A stretch of DNA of 18,402 bases from Niastella sp. GTDB taxonomy: Bacteria > Bacteroidota > Bacteroidia > Chitinophagales > Chitinophagaceae. Below the pieces are notes generated by a model that did not search any database, was not told the origin of the DNA, and saw only the letters and a program-made list of their open reading frames with translations. Of the stretch, positions 8,377 to 15,227 are shown piece after piece. Position numbers and translations under genes: made by a program. Each line of letters begins with the position of its first letter. Position 1 is the stretch's first letter. Where the stretch lies: positions 1 to 18,402 of the forward strand of contig JAJKIL010000286.1 of NCBI GenBank assembly GCA_021154515.1, read 5' to 3'.

Positions 8377-9372
8377 TTATCCCTTCAATATCAATTCAAT
8401 CTCACTAAGTTCTGCAGATGAGAACTGCCTGTTGGAAAGACAGGCCAGGTTATTATCCAGTTGATCTGTTGAGCTTACGCCGATCAATACGGTTGTTATC
8501 CGTTTGTCTTTCAGCAACCAGCTAAGGGCCATTTGCGCCAGCGACTGGTTACGGCGTCTCGCTATCTCGTTCAGCTTCTTTATCTTCTCGATCTTCTCGG
8601 GCGTAATTTCATTGGCCTTTAAAAAACCATGTTCTTTTGATGCTCTTGAATCTTCAGGAATACCTTTTAAATACCTGTCGGTTAACATGCCCTGCGCCAG
8701 TGGTGAAAACGGAATACAACCTACACCATATTCTTCCAGCACATCGAGCAAACCGCCTTCTACCCATCTTTCAAACATCGAATATTTTGGCTGATGAATA
8801 AGACAGGGCGTACCTGCCTGTTTCAACATCTCAAATGCTCTTTTTGCTTCTGCTGCCGGATAGTTAGAGATCCCTGCATATAAGGCCTTGCCACTTTTTA
8901 CTATATCATGCAGGGCCATCATTGTTTCTTCCAGCGGCGTATCGGGGTCTGGCCGGTGCGAATAAAAGATGTCTACATACTTCAACCGCATCCGTTGCAA
9001 ACTCTGATCGAGGCTTGCCATCAGGTACTTTCTCGATCCCCAATTACCGTAAGGTCCCGGCCACATCAGGTATCCCGCCTTTGATGAAATAATCAACTCA
9101 TCGCGCAGATAACCTGAAAAGTCTTTCTTCAACATGCTACCAAAATTCTCCTCGGCTGAACCGGGTGGTGGCCCGTAATTATTCGCCAGGTCGAAATGGG
9201 TGATGCCTTTGTCAAAAGCATGCCGAACAATATGGCGTGCTTTTTTGAAATCGTCTACTCCCCCGAAATTATGCCACAACCCAAGCGACAAAGCTGGCAA
9301 CAATAAACCGCTGTTGCCGCAACGATTGTACGTCATGGAATCATAACGGGTTGAAGACGGGGTATATGCCAT
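8377..9372 (-). CDS. yghZ: Aldo/keto reductase, YghZ/Gpr (L-glyceraldehyde 3-phosphate reductase) type
   Basis: A 331-residue member of the Kv-beta-like branch of aldo/keto reductases, closely resembling Escherichia coli YghZ/Gpr, which reduces L-glyceraldehyde 3-phosphate and detoxifies methylglyoxal. Diagnostic stretches are LPALSLGLWHNFGG, THFDLANNYGPPPGSAEENF, SKAGYLMWPGPYG, RKYLMASLDQSLQRM, YVDIFYSHRPD and SLAQMALSWLLKD. The tetrad is Asp61, Tyr66, Lys98 and His139. Length is close to the E. coli protein (about 346). There is no signal peptide, so it is cytoplasmic. The start is ATG at 9372. It lies 258 bp upstream of the GH2 gene on the same strand, with no clear terminator between, so co-transcription is possible. 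Assignment to the YghZ-type subgroup is confident; the physiological substrate here is inferred. Confidence 0.93.
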   Translation of the reverse strand: MAYTPSSTRYDSMTYNRCGNSGLLLPALSLGLWHNFGGVDDFKKARHIVRHAFDKGITHFDLANNYGPPPGSAEENFGSMLKKDFSGYLRDELIISSKAGYLMWPGPYGNWGSRKYLMASLDQSLQRMRLKYVDIFYSHRPDPDTPLEETMMALHDIVKSGKALYAGISNYPAAEAKRAFEMLKQAGTPCLIHQPKYSMFERWVEGGLLDVLEEYGVGCIPFSPLAQGMLTDRYLKGIPEDSRASKEHGFLKANEITPEKIEKIKKLNEIARRRNQSLAQMALSWLLKDKRITTVLIGVSSTDQLDNNLACLSNRQFSSAELSEIELILKG

Positions 9373-9782
9373 CTCAGTTATTGATTAATGTAATTGAAAA
9401 TGATGAACACTCGCTGGTTCCGGACGCCACGGGGCATTGACTGTCGCTTTGCACATTTTCTAAGTTATTCAATGCGTAAAATATATAACGCGTGTTACTA
9501 ATATTTAAGTACATATAAGTAAGAATAATACTTAGTTCCCGGGTTTAGTCAGTATTCGGCCCTACAAGATCGCCCCTGGTTTTAACCTGTACTTATGCTT
9601 AAACGCAACAAGCATTATTTAATTATGTCGAACCACCAAACTAACAACTGTTCTTTTAACATTTTATTGTATCCGGCGGGTATTATCTGGCGATAACTGC
9701 CTGCATTGCAAGGCATAAAGTGATTTTCGGGAAATACGGGGTTTTCAGGTCAATAAGATCGTATATTTTCCTGGATGGCCAT

Positions 9783-9820
9783 AAAAACTCCAGGTTGCCC
9801 GGTACTCCCGAACAACCTGG
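9783..9820 (-). terminator. Strong minus-strand terminator hairpin with no adjacent gene
   Basis: On the minus strand CCAGGTTGTTCGG pairs along all 13 positions (two U-G pairs) with CCGGGCAACCTGG around a 5-base loop, followed after two bases by TTTTT. On the plus strand the two wobbles become C-A mismatches, so the direction is minus. The nearest minus-strand gene upstream is proA, whose stop is about 590 bp away on the far side of a plus-strand gene. Confidence 0.75.
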
Positions 9821-9926
9821 AAAAGGAAAAGGCTATGGCTGGCAATCGTCAGCAACCGGGGAGTTATCAGGCGCCCCTTTTAAAATAGTATCAGGCCGCT
9901 AAAGTACCTGTTGCTATATAATATGA

Positions 9927-9962
9927 GGGTAGTAAAATGTGTTTTTCTGGGTACTAAAATGT
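9927..9962. repeat. Two 14-bp direct repeats 22 bp apart
   Basis: GGGTAGTAAAATGT (9927-9940) and GGGTACTAAAATGT (9949-9962) differ at one base. Their 22-bp spacing is two helical turns. They lie about 115 bp upstream of the lipoprotein start and could be a regulator binding site, but no function is shown. Confidence 0.5.
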
Positions 9963-10018
9963 TTACTTTATAGGTAAAGACTGTCTATGTGAGGGAATCG
10001 TGAATCTGGAACCGCCTG

Positions 10019-10049
10019 TTGTATCATAAAATAATTAATATTATAATTG
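10019..10049 (+). promoter_or_regulatory. Candidate Bacteroidota-type promoter for the Asp/His-rich lipoprotein
   Basis: TTG (10019-10021), a 20-base A/T-rich spacer, then TATAATTG (10042-10049), which differs from the Bacteroidota -7 consensus TAnnTTTG at one base. It would give a leader of about 20 bases before ATG 10077. The pattern is short and could arise by chance. Confidence 0.3.
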
Positions 10050-10076
10050 CCTTCTTAAAATTCAATACCCTAAGAA

Positions 10077-10397
10077 ATGAACTGTAAAGTTTTTGTGCTG
10101 GCTTTGCTTGTACTGATTGGAAGTAGCTGTAAACACAAAACAGCAACGGAAAATAACCCCCAGGAGACTCCGCAGCCTACCATCCCTCAACCGCAAACTC
10201 CTAATCACCATGGGGATGATGATGACGATCATGAAGGGCGCCATCATGAGCACGAACACGATGATGATGACGATGACCATGACAGGCACCATCATGGAAA
10301 GAAACATCACCGGCTTCCGCCAGGGCAGGAAAAGAAATTGCACGGGGAACAATCTGCCAGGAACTATGCGCCCGGACATAGGAAAGGAGATAGATAG
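10077..10397 (+). CDS. Small Asp/His-rich lipoprotein
   Basis: A 106-residue predicted lipoprotein. Residues 1-17 are a hydrophobic signal ending IGSS before Cys18, the likely lipidated cysteine. A Pro/Gln/Thr linker follows (about 25-42), then a very acidic and His-rich segment (about 43-78) with runs of Asp, HEHEH and RHHH. The basic tail has an LPPGQEKKLHGEQSARNYAP pattern seen in many small Bacteroidota proteins, some of which carry an unreliable 'quinol oxidase subunit 4' label. The Asp/His segment looks like two copies of a roughly 45-bp DNA unit rich in GAT and CAT codons. The composition suggests binding of divalent metal ions in the periplasm or at the outer membrane, which is inference. 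The gene converges on proA with a gap of only 12 bases. An overlapping frame on the opposite strand and one in another plus-strand frame are shadows of this low-complexity stretch. Confidence 0.8.
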   Translation: MNCKVFVLALLVLIGSSCKHKTATENNPQETPQPTIPQPQTPNHHGDDDDDHEGRHHEHEHDDDDDDHDRHHHGKKHHRLPPGQEKKLHGEQSARNYAPGHRKGDR

Positions 10398-10409
10398 TTC
10401 AAAGTTTGG

Positions 10410-11654
10410 CTACCTAACTTGCCCATTGCCTTGCAACAACCACTTCTCAGTAACTAATTTCTCTAATGCAAAAGGCCCGCGGGCGTGGAGTTTTTGGGTG
10501 GAGATGCCGATCTCGGCGCCGAGACCCATTTCTTCCCCATCGGTAAACCGGGTACTGGCATTGGTGTATACAGCGGCCGCATCCACTTCCTGTAAAAAGC
10601 GGGCGCAATTCTTTTTATTATTGCTTACAATAGCTTCGCTGTGTTTGGTAGAATGTTCGCGGATGTGGTCCAGCGCTTCATCGATATTCCTGACCACCTT
10701 TACCGCACATTTCAGGCTCTGAAACTCCCGGTCAAAATCCCCGGGTGTGGCCTTTTGTAAATGCGGATAACCTTTTAATAATTTATGCGATTTGGCATCG
10801 GCAAATATTTCTACCTGGTGCTCATTGAACTTTGGCTGCAATTGTTTCAGAAAGGCGGCTGCTACTGCTTCATCAACTATCACCGTATCCATGGCATTAC
10901 ATACCGATGGACGCGAAACTTTGGCATTCACTACAATGTCTACTGCTTTCTTAATAGATGCCTCTTTTTCTACATACACATGACATACCCCTGCGCCTGT
11001 TTCTATCACCGGCACCAGGCTGTTCTTTCTTACAAATTGTATCAGTGATTCGGAACCACGGGGTATCAGTACATCTACATATTTGGTAGCCGTAAATAAT
11101 TCCTGTACGGTTTCACGTTCTGAGGGCAGCAGGGTCACACAATCGGGATCGATGTCATTTGCCTTCAGTACTTTTTTTATCAGGCGGATGGCTGCCAGGT
11201 TGGAATTCTCCGCTTCGCTACTGCCTTTGAGCACACAACCGTTCTGGCTGCGGAGGCAAAGCGCCGCAATATCATACGTAACATTGGGTCTTGATTCATA
11301 AATAGCGCCTACCACTCCTAATGGTACCGCAATTTTATGCAGCAACAAACCATTATCCAGCTTGCGCTTTTCAAGCGTTTTGCCGGCAGGGTTAGGTAGT
11401 TTGCTTATTGTACGAATGGCGTTGGCAATGCCAGTGATGCGTTCTTTGTTCAATAACAGCCTGTCTGTCCTGGGATTGTTGGGGTCCTGCTTTTCTACAT
11501 CGAGCTGATTGGCTTTGATGATGGATGTGCTGTTCTTCTCCAGTTCATCGGCCAGTTGTAATAAAACAGCTTTCAGTTGTTTATCGGTCGCCTGCCGCAG
11601 GTTGATAGCGGCTTTCCAGGTCTTCATTATCAATGATTGTACACTACTGCTCAT
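10410..11654 (-). CDS. proA: Glutamate-5-semialdehyde dehydrogenase (gamma-glutamyl phosphate reductase)
   Basis: The second enzyme of proline biosynthesis; it reduces glutamyl 5-phosphate to glutamate 5-semialdehyde with NADPH in the cytoplasm. The 414 residues are full length for ProA. Diagnostic segments are PLGVVGAIYESRPNVT, VLIPRGSESLIQFV, PVIETGAGVCHVYV and EEMGLGAEIGISTQKLHARG. The catalytic cysteine is Cys252 in SRPSVCNAMDT. A small oddity is LKGSSEAENSN where LKGGSEA is usual. The start is ATG at 11654 (an alternative is Met10). It sits 10 bases downstream of proB and is surely co-transcribed with it. No terminator fits between its stop and the convergent lipoprotein gene 12 bases away, so its transcript probably runs antisense through that gene. 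Confidence 0.97.
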   Translation of the reverse strand: MSSSVQSLIMKTWKAAINLRQATDKQLKAVLLQLADELEKNSTSIIKANQLDVEKQDPNNPRTDRLLLNKERITGIANAIRTISKLPNPAGKTLEKRKLDNGLLLHKIAVPLGVVGAIYESRPNVTYDIAALCLRSQNGCVLKGSSEAENSNLAAIRLIKKVLKANDIDPDCVTLLPSERETVQELFTATKYVDVLIPRGSESLIQFVRKNSLVPVIETGAGVCHVYVEKEASIKKAVDIVVNAKVSRPSVCNAMDTVIVDEAVAAAFLKQLQPKFNEHQVEIFADAKSHKLLKGYPHLQKATPGDFDREFQSLKCAVKVVRNIDEALDHIREHSTKHSEAIVSNNKKNCARFLQEVDAAAVYTNASTRFTDGEEMGLGAEIGISTQKLHARGPFALEKLVTEKWLLQGNGQVR

Positions 11655-11664
11655 CAGGTCTCAA

Positions 11665-12699
11665 TTAAAATATTACAATATCATCGGCATGTGCTGCCAG
11701 TACATTTTTTTGTGAAATGCCATCGCGGATGGCGCTGGCGTCCAGTTTTACCTTGGCAACGCCAATGATGCTTTCTTCTTCATCTTTTATTTGCACTACT
11801 TCCCCCGCTGCAAATTTTCCCTGCACATTGGTAATGCCTACCGTTAACAAACTCCGGCGTTGTTGCAAAGCTTTAACCGCGCCTTTGTCAACCAACAGCG
11901 TACCAAGGGTAATGGAACCGCTGGCCAGCCATTTTTGCCGGGCTTTTAAATTCGATTCCTGCGATACAAAGGTAGTACCGTTTTTACCGGCAAGCGCATC
12001 GGCAAAGGGTGCTGACCCGTTCAAGCCGCAGATAATTACCTGGATGCCCAGGGATGTAGCCAGGCGGGTAAAAGTGAGTTTGGAGGTCATGCCACCCAAA
12101 CCAAGACTGCTTTTACCGGTTTGCACATAGCCCAGCACTTTACTGTCGATCTTTTCTACCCGGCGAATGATGCTTTTGGTATCATCCATAAAACCACCCA
12201 CCGAGGTACAGATCACCAGGGTCTCTGCATCAAAACCCACGGCAATAAGGGTGGCGAGTTCGTCGTTGTCACTGAACTTCAGCTCCACATTGCTCACCAG
12301 GTCGTTTTCATTAACAATGGGCAATATGCCGTTCTGCCAAAAGGCTTCAAAGGTTTCTTTTAACTGCACAAACTGAAACCGGTTGCTGAAATGGTGTCGT
12401 TCGCACAGCGCCTGAGCCACGGGAATATCAAACTTCGAAAAATGTTTCTGGTATAATTGGATCAGCAAAGGGTTGCCCACGGCCGCCGCCGCCTTGCGTT
12501 CAGTAATACTGCCTTTGTAATGCTGTATATATACTTTTCCGCTGCCCACTGCCCCACTCGATACCAACACCACCCGATGGGTATGAAACAGCTCCGCAAT
12601 TTCTGACGCCACCTTTTTAATAATAGTATGACTTATTACGCCTTCCTCATTGGTTATGACCGCCGTGCCAAGCTTTATTACAATAACCGGTTTTTGCAT
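11665..12699 (-). CDS. proB: Glutamate 5-kinase
   Basis: The first enzyme of proline biosynthesis; it phosphorylates L-glutamate with ATP and is usually feedback-inhibited by proline. The amino-acid-kinase domain shows VIVIKLGTAVIT, VVLVSSGAVGSG, LPIVNENDLVS, FSDNDELATLIA and the GLGGMTSKL nucleotide-site motif. The C-terminal 80 residues form a PUA domain (DKGAVKALQQRRSLLTVGI, FAAGEVVQI). The start chosen is ATG at 12699, giving MQKPVIVIKLGT (344 residues); a TTG two codons upstream is possible but less likely. Length is near the usual 350-370 for PUA-containing enzymes. It is followed 10 bases later by proA, forming the proBA operon. Its leader contains a heptameric AAAG-type repeat. Confidence 0.97.
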   Translation of the reverse strand: MQKPVIVIKLGTAVITNEEGVISHTIIKKVASEIAELFHTHRVVLVSSGAVGSGKVYIQHYKGSITERKAAAAVGNPLLIQLYQKHFSKFDIPVAQALCERHHFSNRFQFVQLKETFEAFWQNGILPIVNENDLVSNVELKFSDNDELATLIAVGFDAETLVICTSVGGFMDDTKSIIRRVEKIDSKVLGYVQTGKSSLGLGGMTSKLTFTRLATSLGIQVIICGLNGSAPFADALAGKNGTTFVSQESNLKARQKWLASGSITLGTLLVDKGAVKALQQRRSLLTVGITNVQGKFAAGEVVQIKDEEESIIGVAKVKLDASAIRDGISQKNVLAAHADDIVIF

Positions 12700-12707
12700 G
12701 CGCAAAT

Positions 12708-12742
12708 TTAAAGCTTAAAGCCCAAAGGCTAAAGGCAAAAGC
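12708..12742. repeat. Heptameric AAAG-core array in the proB leader
   Basis: Five 7-bp units, TTAAAGC, TTAAAGC, CCAAAGG, CTAAAGG and CAAAAGC, lie 8 bases upstream of the proB ATG. The phase is exact across all five while the flanking bases vary. Confidence 0.6.
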
Positions 12743-12915
12743 TTTCTTCGCAACCTCACTTTGTGCTAACACTTGCTGCTTTCAGTTTTAGTCATTTAGC
12801 TTCCATTCGTTAGCATATTGAGCAAATAACTCCACAAACACCCCTTCAAACCATATGACAACCAGTAGATTACAACAAGGCACGTAGTTTTAGATAATAA
12901 AGGAAATCTCGTGTT

Positions 12916-13086
12916 ATGATTAAGAAATATTACGGATTATGTTTGCTGCTGATGACCCTGTTTTACTCAGGTTGCGCCGCTGTTGAAGGCATTTTTAAAG
13001 CCGGCATGTGGTGGGGAATATTCTTAGTGGTGCTTGTGATAGGATTGATATTCTGGATTATTAGTAAGCTTTTTGGCAGAAGATAG
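12916..13086 (+). CDS. 56-residue lipoprotein with one membrane segment
   Basis: A short gene from ATG 12916 to TAG 13084. Residues 1-19 form a lipoprotein signal (MIKKYYGLCLLLMTLFYSG) before Cys20. After a short stretch AAVEGIFKAGMWWG comes a strong transmembrane segment (about 34-50, IFLVVLVIGLIFWIIS) and a basic end KLFGRR. The GIFKAGMW plus hydrophobic-tail pattern is one I associate with a small protein family common in Bacteroidota and sometimes labelled, without good reason, phosphatidate cytidylyltransferase; it is far too short for that enzyme. An AAGGAA sequence lies 12 bases upstream of the start. The gene is divergent from proB and convergent with the CvpA-CAP gene. Its function is unknown, probably envelope-related. 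Confidence 0.75.
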   Translation: MIKKYYGLCLLLMTLFYSGCAAVEGIFKAGMWWGIFLVVLVIGLIFWIISKLFGRR

Positions 13087-13172
13087 TTTATAGTTCAAGG
13101 TGGAAAGTTCAAAGTTTCAGTTCTTGAACCTTACACTTACAATTTTAAACCTAAAACTGTGAACTATTAACT
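13085..13172. repeat. Inverted repeat with phased 7-bp units spanning a convergent gap
   Basis: AGTTTATAGTTCA (13085-13097) and TGAACTATTAACT (13160-13172) are inverted copies matching at 12 of 13 positions. They overlap the stop codons of both convergent genes. Inside, AGTTCAA-type heptamers on the left half face AAC-type heptamers on the right half. It may act as a two-way transcript end, though it has no clean T tract. Confidence 0.55.
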
Positions 13173-14124
13173 AATTCCTGAACTCCTGCGAGATCATGAG
13201 CCCATATTTACCGCCATCTACTATTCCAATACCTAAACGGCCAAACTCAGGTCGAAGGATATTAGCGCGGTGCCCCGGCGAATGCATCAATCCATTATGT
13301 GCAATATCCAACGTGGGCGCCAGCGCAATGTTCTCTCCGGCATTGGTGAATTGTACGCCATCGTCTTTCATGCGGTCAAAGGGTCCTTCTCCATTAGGCG
13401 ACACGTGGGAGAAATAACCCCGCTGAAACATATCTATCGAATGTTTGCGGCCAACCTGGGTTAATTCCGGATCAAGTTTAAGGGTATTCAAGCCTGCTTT
13501 TATGCGCTCGGCATTAACCCAACTCAACATCAGGGTTTCCAGATCGGACCGCGAGGGGGGCGCCATCACTTTAAAGGGAAGAATGACTGTTTCATTGGAA
13601 CCGGGCTTTACTGTTAACCGGTTCATCGTTCTTTCTACCTCTGTAAATACCAGCGATAATTTTGTTTCTATCAACTCGGCCGGTACCGACAACATAACCA
13701 CAAAGCGGCTTTGTCGGGTTGTGTTGGAAATACTATTACTGATGGGCAGCGCCAGCAACAGGGCTGCTCCGATCACTGCATGGGTAACGCCATTTACAAA
13801 ACCGGGTAGTATACCGAAGAATTTATTATCCCAACGCCCATGTGCATCAACGGGGACCTTATGCAATGTTCTATTGGTGAGCGCATTTGTAAAAACCCGC
13901 ATTAATACATAAGTAACTATAAAAGCAAGGGGCAATGCCCAGGCGCCAAGTGAGGGAACATACTTGTTGATAAAAATAGTAGGGTAAGGATATAATAAAA
14001 AGGTAGCCGCAATACTTATGAGGAGCCCCATCAGGTACAATAGTTCCAGGATAAATCCTTTTTGCCAACCATCCCACATGCCATAGGCTACTATTAATAG
14101 TAGCAGAAAATCGATCCAATTCAT
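13171..14124 (-). CDS. CvpA-family membrane domain fused to CAP (SCP/PR1, YkwD-like) domain
   Basis: A 317-residue membrane protein with two parts. Residues 1-130 carry four hydrophobic segments (about 3-20, 24-45, 62-79, 104-128) typical of CvpA (colicin V production family), with the family's GWQKGFILELLYLMGLLI and a WDNKFFGILPGFVNGV loop. After a linker (about 135-190), residues 193-317 form a CAP domain: LMLSWVNAERIKAGLNTL, GYFSHVSPNGEGPFDRM (His240), AGENIA (Glu264) and HSPGHRANIL (His285), the usual cavity residues. CAP domains of this type are extracytoplasmic and of uncertain activity. With four segments the CAP domain would be on the same side as the N-terminus. The start is ATG at 14124. 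Both domain calls are solid; the joint role, perhaps in the cell envelope, is inference. Confidence 0.9.
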   Translation of the reverse strand: MNWIDFLLLLIVAYGMWDGWQKGFILELLYLMGLLISIAATFLLYPYPTIFINKYVPSLGAWALPLAFIVTYVLMRVFTNALTNRTLHKVPVDAHGRWDNKFFGILPGFVNGVTHAVIGAALLLALPISNSISNTTRQSRFVVMLSVPAELIETKLSLVFTEVERTMNRLTVKPGSNETVILPFKVMAPPSRSDLETLMLSWVNAERIKAGLNTLKLDPELTQVGRKHSIDMFQRGYFSHVSPNGEGPFDRMKDDGVQFTNAGENIALAPTLDIAHNGLMHSPGHRANILRPEFGRLGIGIVDGGKYGLMISQEFRN

Positions 14125-14507
14125 GCTTGCAGCTTTGTTATTTACACTAAAAAACCATGCTACCTGTACGGATTGTGTTTTACTGGTTCGGGGCCGGGAG
14201 ATTTACATCAGGAAGGATCGTATTGTTGCTAAATTTCTACATTTTTAGTGGAAGGGAACTGTTAAAAAAAGAAGAAGGCCCGGATAGAAATCCAGGCCCG
14301 TTAAAAATCCAATATCCTATGAAAAACCGATATACTAACGGTGTTCGTGGTTCGTAAATTGTTCCGGGTAGAAAATTATTTTTTCAGGGGGGAATTTTAC
14401 TACCCTTCCAACCTGACAATGTGTTGTTTATACCTATTAAAATATCGCAACAGCCGGTATGGTCAACCGCCGTAAATTCACATAATCACACCAGCAAAAA
14501 AGCTGTT
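14125..14507. other. 383-bp non-coding gap
   Basis: It separates the CvpA-CAP gene from the secreted hypothetical gene; both point left. It contains the terminator at 14264-14298 and, left of it, space for the CvpA-CAP promoter, though no clear TAnnTTTG box was found. A 66-codon plus-strand frame at 14157-14357 overlaps the terminator and is not credible. I see nothing definite in 14300-14507, which is about 205 bp of 3' untranslated region. Confidence 0.55.
14264..14298 (-). terminator. Rho-independent terminator after the secreted hypothetical gene
   Basis: On the minus strand GGCCTGGAT pairs with ATCCGGGCC (one U-G or G-U pair) around the loop TTCT, followed by TTCTTCTTTTTTT. The plus strand has a C-A mismatch and no T tract. 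It would end the transcript of 14508-15149 and keep it from entering the CvpA-CAP gene. Confidence 0.88.
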
Positions 14508-15149
14508 TTATCGCATAATGCCGGAATCAACAACACGTCCTACATATTTATTATCCTGCAAAATCCAGGTTACCTCGTATTTACCGATGGCTTCGTTGTT
14601 CACCATATAAATGTACATCCGGTGTTTGTCTTTCGAAAGGTACACCGCGTTATGGGTTTTAATGGTGCCGCCTTCTGAATAGGTGAATTCGGGATGATAC
14701 AGATCTGCATAGGCAACAGGTGGTATGGCAACGGTATCTTTATTATTAAGGATAACAATAACCGAAGAAATGGTAGTGGTTGGAATAGAACCATAGTCGC
14801 CATAGTAAGGCTTACCATCTATTTTTACCAGGTATTTCTTATCGTAATAATAGAATAACTTGTGTTTGGAAGCCTCAAAAGTACCGCTGGTGATAACCAC
14901 TTTCTGTTTGTCGCCTTCAAAGGTTATTGAATGCATGTTGTAGTCGGTGGCGGGTAATTTCTGTAAGGGTTCTTTACCCAGGCGTTCGTCGATACCGCCT
15001 ATGGTAAAGGTGGCCAGGTCGTCCCGGATCTCGCCTTTGGGATATTTTGTAAAGCTTTCTCTTTTGTTTCGAAGATCGGGTAAGGATTCATCCTGGGCCT
15101 GGGCGCCTGCAAATGCAACCAGCAGGCACAAGCATAAAAAGGAACGCAT
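14508..15149 (-). CDS. Secreted protein of unknown function
   Basis: A 213-residue protein I do not recognise. Residues 1-18 are a signal peptide (MRSFLCLCLLVAFAGAQA, cleaved before QDES). The Cys residues at 5 and 7 lie too early and in the wrong context for a lipobox, so a soluble periplasmic or secreted protein is more likely than a lipoprotein. The mature part is rich in short beta-type stretches (KQKVVITSGTFEA, HKLFYYYDKKYLVKIDGKPYY, SSVIVILNNKD, HRMYIYMVNNEAIGKYEVTWIL) with many Tyr and Lys, suggesting a beta-sandwich or barrel-like fold. No catalytic motif is evident. The start is ATG at 15149. It is monocistronic in appearance: a repeat array lies upstream and a strong terminator 205 bp downstream. 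Confidence 0.82.
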   Translation of the reverse strand: MRSFLCLCLLVAFAGAQAQDESLPDLRNKRESFTKYPKGEIRDDLATFTIGGIDERLGKEPLQKLPATDYNMHSITFEGDKQKVVITSGTFEASKHKLFYYYDKKYLVKIDGKPYYGDYGSIPTTTISSVIVILNNKDTVAIPPVAYADLYHPEFTYSEGGTIKTHNAVYLSKDKHRMYIYMVNNEAIGKYEVTWILQDNKYVGRVVDSGIMR

Positions 15150-15227
15150 AGAAGTATGGTATTGAGTTATGGTAGCGAAAATAGGGACATTTGGAGGAAA
15201 TTGAGCTAAATTAATGTTAACATGGGG

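Larger units (their letters stand above)
9373..10076. other. 704-bp non-coding gap between yghZ and the Asp/His-rich lipoprotein gene
   Basis: No convincing gene is seen. The gap holds a TAAGTA-word cluster (9506-9534), a strong minus-strand terminator hairpin (9783-9820), a pair of 14-bp direct repeats (9927-9962) and a candidate promoter for the lipoprotein (10019-10049). The 60-codon GTG-started frame at 9720-9902 contains the terminator hairpin and looks like chance. Unlike other gaps in the window, this one lacks the 7/8-bp GTT/AAC arrays. Confidence 0.6.

Noticed and set aside
9720..9902. 60-codon plus-strand frame with GTG start
   Set aside because: It contains a strong minus-strand terminator hairpin and has no recognisable domain.
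9821..9905. Hairpin GGGG...CCCC followed by TTTT on the plus strand (about 9858-9881)
   Set aside because: The stem is only four base pairs with a 12-base loop and no plus-strand gene ends before it.
10117..10722. 201-codon plus-strand frame overlapping the lipoprotein gene and proA
   Set aside because: It is an out-of-frame reading of the GAT/CAT repeat (Met/Thr-rich) and then the antisense of proA. The lipoprotein frame has a signal peptide and a sensible end.
12700..12705. TTG start for proB two codons upstream
   Set aside because: ATG at 12699 gives the normal ProB N-terminus and is a stronger codon.
12703..12710. TAAATTTG on the minus strand, an exact match to the Bacteroidota -7 box
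   Set aside because: It ends only 3 bases before the proB ATG, so transcription would start inside the gene. It is better explained as part of the A/T-rich repeat leader.
14157..14357. 66-codon plus-strand frame
   Set aside because: It runs across the terminator at 14264-14298, and the sequence has no protein-like features beyond a chance hydrophobic stretch.
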